A stretch of 9,392 nt of DNA from an uncultured Rickettsiales bacterium (GTDB taxonomy: Bacteria > Pseudomonadota > Alphaproteobacteria > Rickettsiales > UBA1997): positions 1 to 9,392 of the forward strand of contig CATOJU010000027.1 in NCBI GenBank assembly GCA_951800555.1. Reading direction: 5' to 3'. The notes beneath the pieces are model-generated. The model worked only from the letters and a program-made list of their open reading frames with translations. It had not been told where the DNA came from and searched no databases. The first letter of the stretch is position 1; each line of letters begins with the position of its first letter. This document shows positions 6,400 to 9,392 of the stretch, piece by piece. The position numbers and the translations under genes were made by a program.

Positions 6400-6999
6400 G
6401 TGAAAATTTTTTTAATAGTATTAATATGTTTGATATTTACACAAAATATATTTGCCAATAGTAACAAAAAAAACAAGATGGAGAAATTTATGGATAAAAA
6501 AATATTAATAGCCTACTATTCCAGAACAGGAAATACAAGAGGTCTTGCAGAAATAATTAAAGCTAAAGTTGGTGGAGATTTATTTGAAGTGGATACAGTG
6601 GGGAAATATCCTGACAATTATCACGATACTACAGAAGTAGCAGATAAAGAAATAAAAGCAGGTATTAAACCAGCTATAAAAGCTAATAGAGATGTATCAA
6701 ATTACGATATTATTTTTATAGGAACACCAGCTTGGTGGGGAAAGATGGCACCAGCCTTAAATACCTTTATTGATAAAAATAATTTTGAAGGAAAAATAGT
6801 AGTTCCTTTCATAACCCATGGAGGTGGTGGAGCATATACTATTGATAAAGATATGGCTAATTTAACAAAAGCTAAAACATTAAAATCTTTTGCTATCTAT
6901 GGACCTTGTGAAGAATGGGTTACTGGTCCTAAGAAATGTGAATATTCAGAAGAAGCAAAAAAGAATGTGGAAGCTTGGTTGGAAGGATTGAAGTTGTAA
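6400..6999 (+). CDS. Flavodoxin with probable N-terminal export signal
   Basis: A 199-residue flavodoxin-fold protein. The FMN phosphate loop is SRTGNT (41-46), after the KKILIAYY strand; GTPAWWGKMAP (108-118) and ITHGGGG (138-144) are the isoalloxazine-binding loops. The GTG start gives residues 1-19 with one Lys, a hydrophobic core and an IFA/NS cleavage-like site, so a Sec-exported form is plausible; signal-bearing flavodoxins of this type occur in anaerobes. No cysteine sits at the predicted site, so it is not a lipoprotein. Met31 (6490) offers a cytosolic alternative start with its own ribosome binding site. Placed directly behind the aldo/keto reductase, it likely acts in the same redox response or detoxification process, which is inference. 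Electron partner unknown. Confidence 0.9.
   Translation: MKIFLIVLICLIFTQNIFANSNKKNKMEKFMDKKILIAYYSRTGNTRGLAEIIKAKVGGDLFEVDTVGKYPDNYHDTTEVADKEIKAGIKPAIKANRDVSNYDIIFIGTPAWWGKMAPALNTFIDKNNFEGKIVVPFITHGGGGAYTIDKDMANLTKAKTLKSFAIYGPCEEWVTGPKKCEYSEEAKKNVEAWLEGLKL
6480..6492 (+). promoter_or_regulatory. Internal ribosome binding site and alternative flavodoxin start
   Basis: GGAG at 6480-6483 lies six bases before ATG at 6490, which would produce a flavodoxin starting MDKKILIAYY without the export signal. The upstream GTG at 6400 has only a weak AAGAG overlapping the start codon and would rely on coupling to the reductase gene. Thus either start, or both, could be used. Confidence 0.5.
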
Positions 7000-7005
7000 A
7001 AAATA

Positions 7006-7065
7006 TTAATCCTTTATGCAAAAAAGAATTTGTTTTTATGTGAAGGATTAAGCTTATTTTAATTT
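7006..7065 (+). terminator. Rho-independent-like terminator after the flavodoxin gene
   Basis: TTAATCCTT at 7006-7014 pairs exactly with AAGGATTAA at 7043-7051; within it AAAAA (7020-7024) pairs with TTTTT (7033-7037), giving a long two-part hairpin. A T-rich run (GCTTATTTTAATTTATT) follows on the plus strand. It begins six bases past the flavodoxin stop, closing the operon and separating it from the next gene. Confidence 0.65.
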
Positions 7066-7089
7066 ATTAATTTTTATGCAGGAGAAAAT

Positions 7090-9392
7090 ATGGATAATGA
7101 AAAAAATACTTTTAAACTGGAATTTCTTTCAGAAACAGAAGAATATTTCCCAATTAAATGGGAATTTGATTTAAAAAACTTAAACACCCTTGAAGGATAT
7201 ATTAATAATGGAACTGAAGTACTTAATACAGAAAATAATGAAAATAATTTTTATAAATTAGATTTTAATAAAGATGATAATATTAAAGTGTTATCTGAAA
7301 TCTTGTTAAGATTAATTTCAGCTGCAAGGGAAGAAAAAATTAAATATAATATAGTAAAAAAATATATAAGATTAATTTTAAATAATTTAGATAAAAATAC
7401 TGAAAGAATATTTATAAATACTCTGAGTGCAGAGATAGTTAAAAAATATGGAGAAGATGAATTAAAAAAAATAAAAGATTTATATATTAATTTGAAAAAT
7501 GCAAAAACTAACCCAAAAGAAGAAATTAAAAATCTTATTGTAAATGCACATGATTTAGTTGATATAGAAGAAATTACAGAATTAATTAAAAAAAATAATT
7601 TATCACAAGATACAGAATTTTATGAAAGTATATTAGAATTAGCTTTTCAAGAAAAAGGAGCAGCTTTAATAAGAAGTTTATATGATATGTCTAATATTGA
7701 TTGGAAAAATAAACAAGAATATATAAATAAATTAATTGATCTTGCTTTTATTAATACAAGTAGTAATCCCAGCAATGTATTTGCTTTTTTATTAGAAAAA
7801 TTCCCAGAAGAGATGATGCAAATAGATTTAAATAAAATTTTTAGTGAAAATATTGGAGGTATAATTAATTTTTATGGATCAGCCATAAAAAAAGAAAATG
7901 AGATTTTAAAAAGATTTTTTGTTGAACGATTAAGTACAAAAAATTTAGTATCTTTAAATGATGTTTTAGCTTTAGAACAAAAAGAAGATTTATTATATAG
8001 AATAATATCATATCGTAATTATGATGAGGAATTTAATAAAATTTATAAGAGTGATTTTAGCTCTGCAAAAGCGGCTTATCGTGTTAATAAAGAAAAAATA
8101 TTTGAATATATTATAAAAAATTATAACGATAATATACAAACTCTATTAAAAGAATTATTAGAGGAAGTAAAAGTAGATGTTGTATTACTTAATAAAGTGA
8201 TATCAAAATATAAAGAAAAAAATAAAAATTTGATGAATAAGTTTGATATTGTTAAAGATATTAAAAAACCTTATGAAAAAATCAGAGAACAAAAAGAAGA
8301 ATGTCTTAAAGAAAATGAAGAACAAAAAGAAAAATGTCTTAAAGAAAACGAAGAACAAAAAGAAGTATTACTTAAATTAAGCATATCAAAAGAAAAAATA
8401 AAAGAAAATGAAGAGTTATATAAAGGTAAAAAAAAAGAAATTGAAAAATTGTATGAAGAGAAAAAGAAAAAAATTGAAGAAAATTATAAAAAAATACAAG
8501 GTCAAGATCAAATAGAAATTTCTAACAGAGAAATTATATATAATGTTATAGAAAATACTAATGGTAATTCAGAAAACTATGAAAAAATAAAATCAATAAA
8601 ATCAATAAAATCAATAAAAGATACAGTTATTACAAATTTAGTAGATGGTAAAAAAAGAAAATTGTATGAAGTGACCTATGATGCAGAAGGTAATCAAGAA
8701 ATTATTTATTATGAAAAAGATGAAAAGACAATATTAGCAATTATAGCAATAGATAAAAATGGAGAATTGAAATTTAAATTAAAAAAAAATGAATCAGAAA
8801 AAGAAGAAGCAACTTATAATTCAGATGAAATAAAAAGAATTCTTAATGATAACTATAATAGTATAGATTATTTTGATTATAAACTTTCGTTTTTATCTTA
8901 TACTCCATTAAAAGATAAAGAAAATATTATTTTTAAAACAAATTGTAGAAGCATTGAAGATATAGTTAATATTATTGAAAATAGTCAAAAAGAACAAGAA
9001 AAAAATAAAACATTTATTTGTGATTTTACTATTGATGAACATGATGTTCAAATTGTTGTAAAAAATAATAATATTACCATATTTAATACTGGGTTAAATT
9101 TTGAATATATTGCAGCAGAAATAAAAAGCAGAATAAGTGGAGTAGAAGTAGAACAAGTTAATATAATAGGACAGAGTAGTGAAAATTGTGTAGAGGCATC
9201 GAAATTATATACTGTTGTTTTAGCTGAAAAATATAAAGAAAATTTTGAAAATTTTGAAAAATTGTCTGAAAGATTAAATAAATTCCAAAAATTTATAAAA
9301 AACACTTTAAATGAAACAAAAGATAAAAAACCAAATAGTATTGAAGAATCAAAAAAAATAAAAAAAGAATACAATACAAATATTAAAATGTT
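7090..9392 (+). CDS. Very large helical/coiled-coil protein, 3' end outside window; possible C-terminal cysteine-enzyme domain
   Basis: An open frame of 767 codons runs from ATG 7090 to the window edge without a stop. AGGAG at 7080-7084, 5 nt before the ATG, fixes the start. There is no signal peptide or membrane segment. Residues about 1-60 hold an unrecognised IKWEFDLKNL region; about 60-370 are mostly alpha-helical, solenoid-like but without a recognisable repeat family; about 375-472 form a Lys/Glu coiled coil with three 11-residue KENEEQKEKCL-type units. Residues 500-510 contain (IKS)3. From about 520 the protein turns alpha/beta (LYEVTYDAEGN, TILAIIAIDKNGELKF). A segment from SDEIKRIL (578-585) to about 715 includes His651 in DEHDVQIVV, Asn666, Gln695 and Cys700 in GQSSENCVEAS followed by a helix. 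This order recalls CE-clan (Ulp1/YopJ-type) enzymes, but the His-Cys distance is short and the family is not established. No homologue recognised. Very rich in Lys, Asn, Glu and Ile. Confidence 0.85.
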   Translation, partial: MDNEKNTFKLEFLSETEEYFPIKWEFDLKNLNTLEGYINNGTEVLNTENNENNFYKLDFNKDDNIKVLSEILLRLISAAREEKIKYNIVKKYIRLILNNLDKNTERIFINTLSAEIVKKYGEDELKKIKDLYINLKNAKTNPKEEIKNLIVNAHDLVDIEEITELIKKNNLSQDTEFYESILELAFQEKGAALIRSLYDMSNIDWKNKQEYINKLIDLAFINTSSNPSNVFAFLLEKFPEEMMQIDLNKIFSENIGGIINFYGSAIKKENEILKRFFVERLSTKNLVSLNDVLALEQKEDLLYRIISYRNYDEEFNKIYKSDFSSAKAAYRVNKEKIFEYIIKNYNDNIQTLLKELLEEVKVDVVLLNKVISKYKEKNKNLMNKFDIVKDIKKPYEKIREQKEECLKENEEQKEKCLKENEEQKEVLLKLSISKEKIKENEELYKGKKKEIEKLYEEKKKKIEENYKKIQGQDQIEISNREIIYNVIENTNGNSENYEKIKSIKSIKSIKDTVITNLVDGKKRKLYEVTYDAEGNQEIIYYEKDEKTILAIIAIDKNGELKFKLKKNESEKEEATYNSDEIKRILNDNYNSIDYFDYKLSFLSYTPLKDKENIIFKTNCRSIEDIVNIIENSQKEQEKNKTFICDFTIDEHDVQIVVKNNNITIFNTGLNFEYIAAEIKSRISGVEVEQVNIIGQSSENCVEASKLYTVVLAEKYKENFENFEKLSERLNKFQKFIKNTLNETKDKKPNSIEESKKIKKEYNTNIKM
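8287..8367 (+). repeat. 33-bp tandem repeat (11-residue coiled-coil unit)
   Basis: The sequence beginning GAACAAAAAGAA at 8287 recurs at 8320 and 8353, exactly 33 bp apart, with only a few differences between copies. It encodes the E-Q-K-E-x-C-L-K-E-N-E unit. An 11-residue period is a hendecad, typical of slightly right-handed coiled coils. The first two units each carry a Cys at the same position; the third has Leu. Confidence 0.8.
8587..8619 (+). repeat. In-frame 9-bp microsatellite encoding Ile-Lys-Ser
   Basis: ATAAAATCA occurs three times in tandem from 8587 to 8613, followed by a partial copy ATAAAA. The unit is a multiple of three, so slippage would change length by Ile-Lys-Ser without breaking the frame. 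It lies at residues 500-510, between the coiled coil and the alpha/beta part, a likely linker. Confidence 0.75.

Noticed and set aside
8587..8619. 9-bp repeats considered as a phase-variation switch
   Set aside because: The unit is a multiple of three, so slippage cannot turn the gene on or off.
9048..9374. Minus-strand open frame of 108 codons, Phe-rich
   Set aside because: Lies wholly inside the large plus-strand gene in a stretch without stops in that frame; its Phe/Ser/Leu bias is the mirror of Lys/Glu codons.
1..9392. CRISPR array, rRNA or tRNA genes
   Set aside because: No regularly spaced identical repeats with unique spacers, and no conserved RNA-gene sequence blocks seen on either strand.

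Overview
The window is extremely A+T-rich: most coding stretches use A/T-ending codons and long A or T runs. It carries a TolB-type periplasmic protein, so the host is very probably a low-GC diderm bacterium. The codon use, the IS982-type remnant and the gene style are compatible with Leptotrichiaceae (the Sneathia/Streptobacillus/Leptotrichia group of Fusobacteriota). That assignment is an inference from composition and gene types; there is no rRNA or other marker to prove it.

Layout. (1) 1-1436, plus strand: the 3' part of tolB (cut by the window edge), followed 2 nt later by a small membrane-anchored protein of unknown function. This looks like the end of an envelope operon. (2) 1437-1904: an AT-rich non-coding stretch with two inverted repeats. 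(3) 1905-4544, minus strand: a single 879-aa ankyrin-repeat protein with no signal peptide, a poly-lysine patch and an acidic repeated tail. It is driven by a textbook consensus promoter at 4574-4602 and has a good ribosome binding site. (4) About 4624-5463: a decayed IS982-family insertion sequence whose transposase has a frameshift, two in-frame stops, an A-tract (lysine) expansion and a large internal deletion. (5) 5558-6999, plus strand: a two-gene redox operon made of an NADPH-type aldo/keto reductase and a flavodoxin with a probable export signal, closed by a hairpin terminator at about 7006-7065. (6) 7090 to the end, plus strand: a very large open reading frame of at least 767 codons with no stop before the window edge. 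It encodes a helical N-terminal half, a long coiled coil built on an 11-residue repeat, and a C-terminal alpha/beta region carrying a spaced His...Gln...Cys pattern.

How the parts fit. Regions 1 and 5 are ordinary housekeeping or metabolic genes. Regions 3 and 6 are two large, lysine/asparagine-rich, non-secreted-looking proteins with repeat architectures, lying either side of an IS remnant and a small redox cassette. This makes 1437-9392 look like an accessory, rearranging part of the genome. The most interesting candidates for something undescribed are the large 3'-truncated protein, whose C-terminus may be a divergent CE-clan (Ulp/YopJ-like) cysteine enzyme, and the ankyrin protein. Both hypotheses rest on pattern reading only and could not be tested here by profile search or structure prediction.
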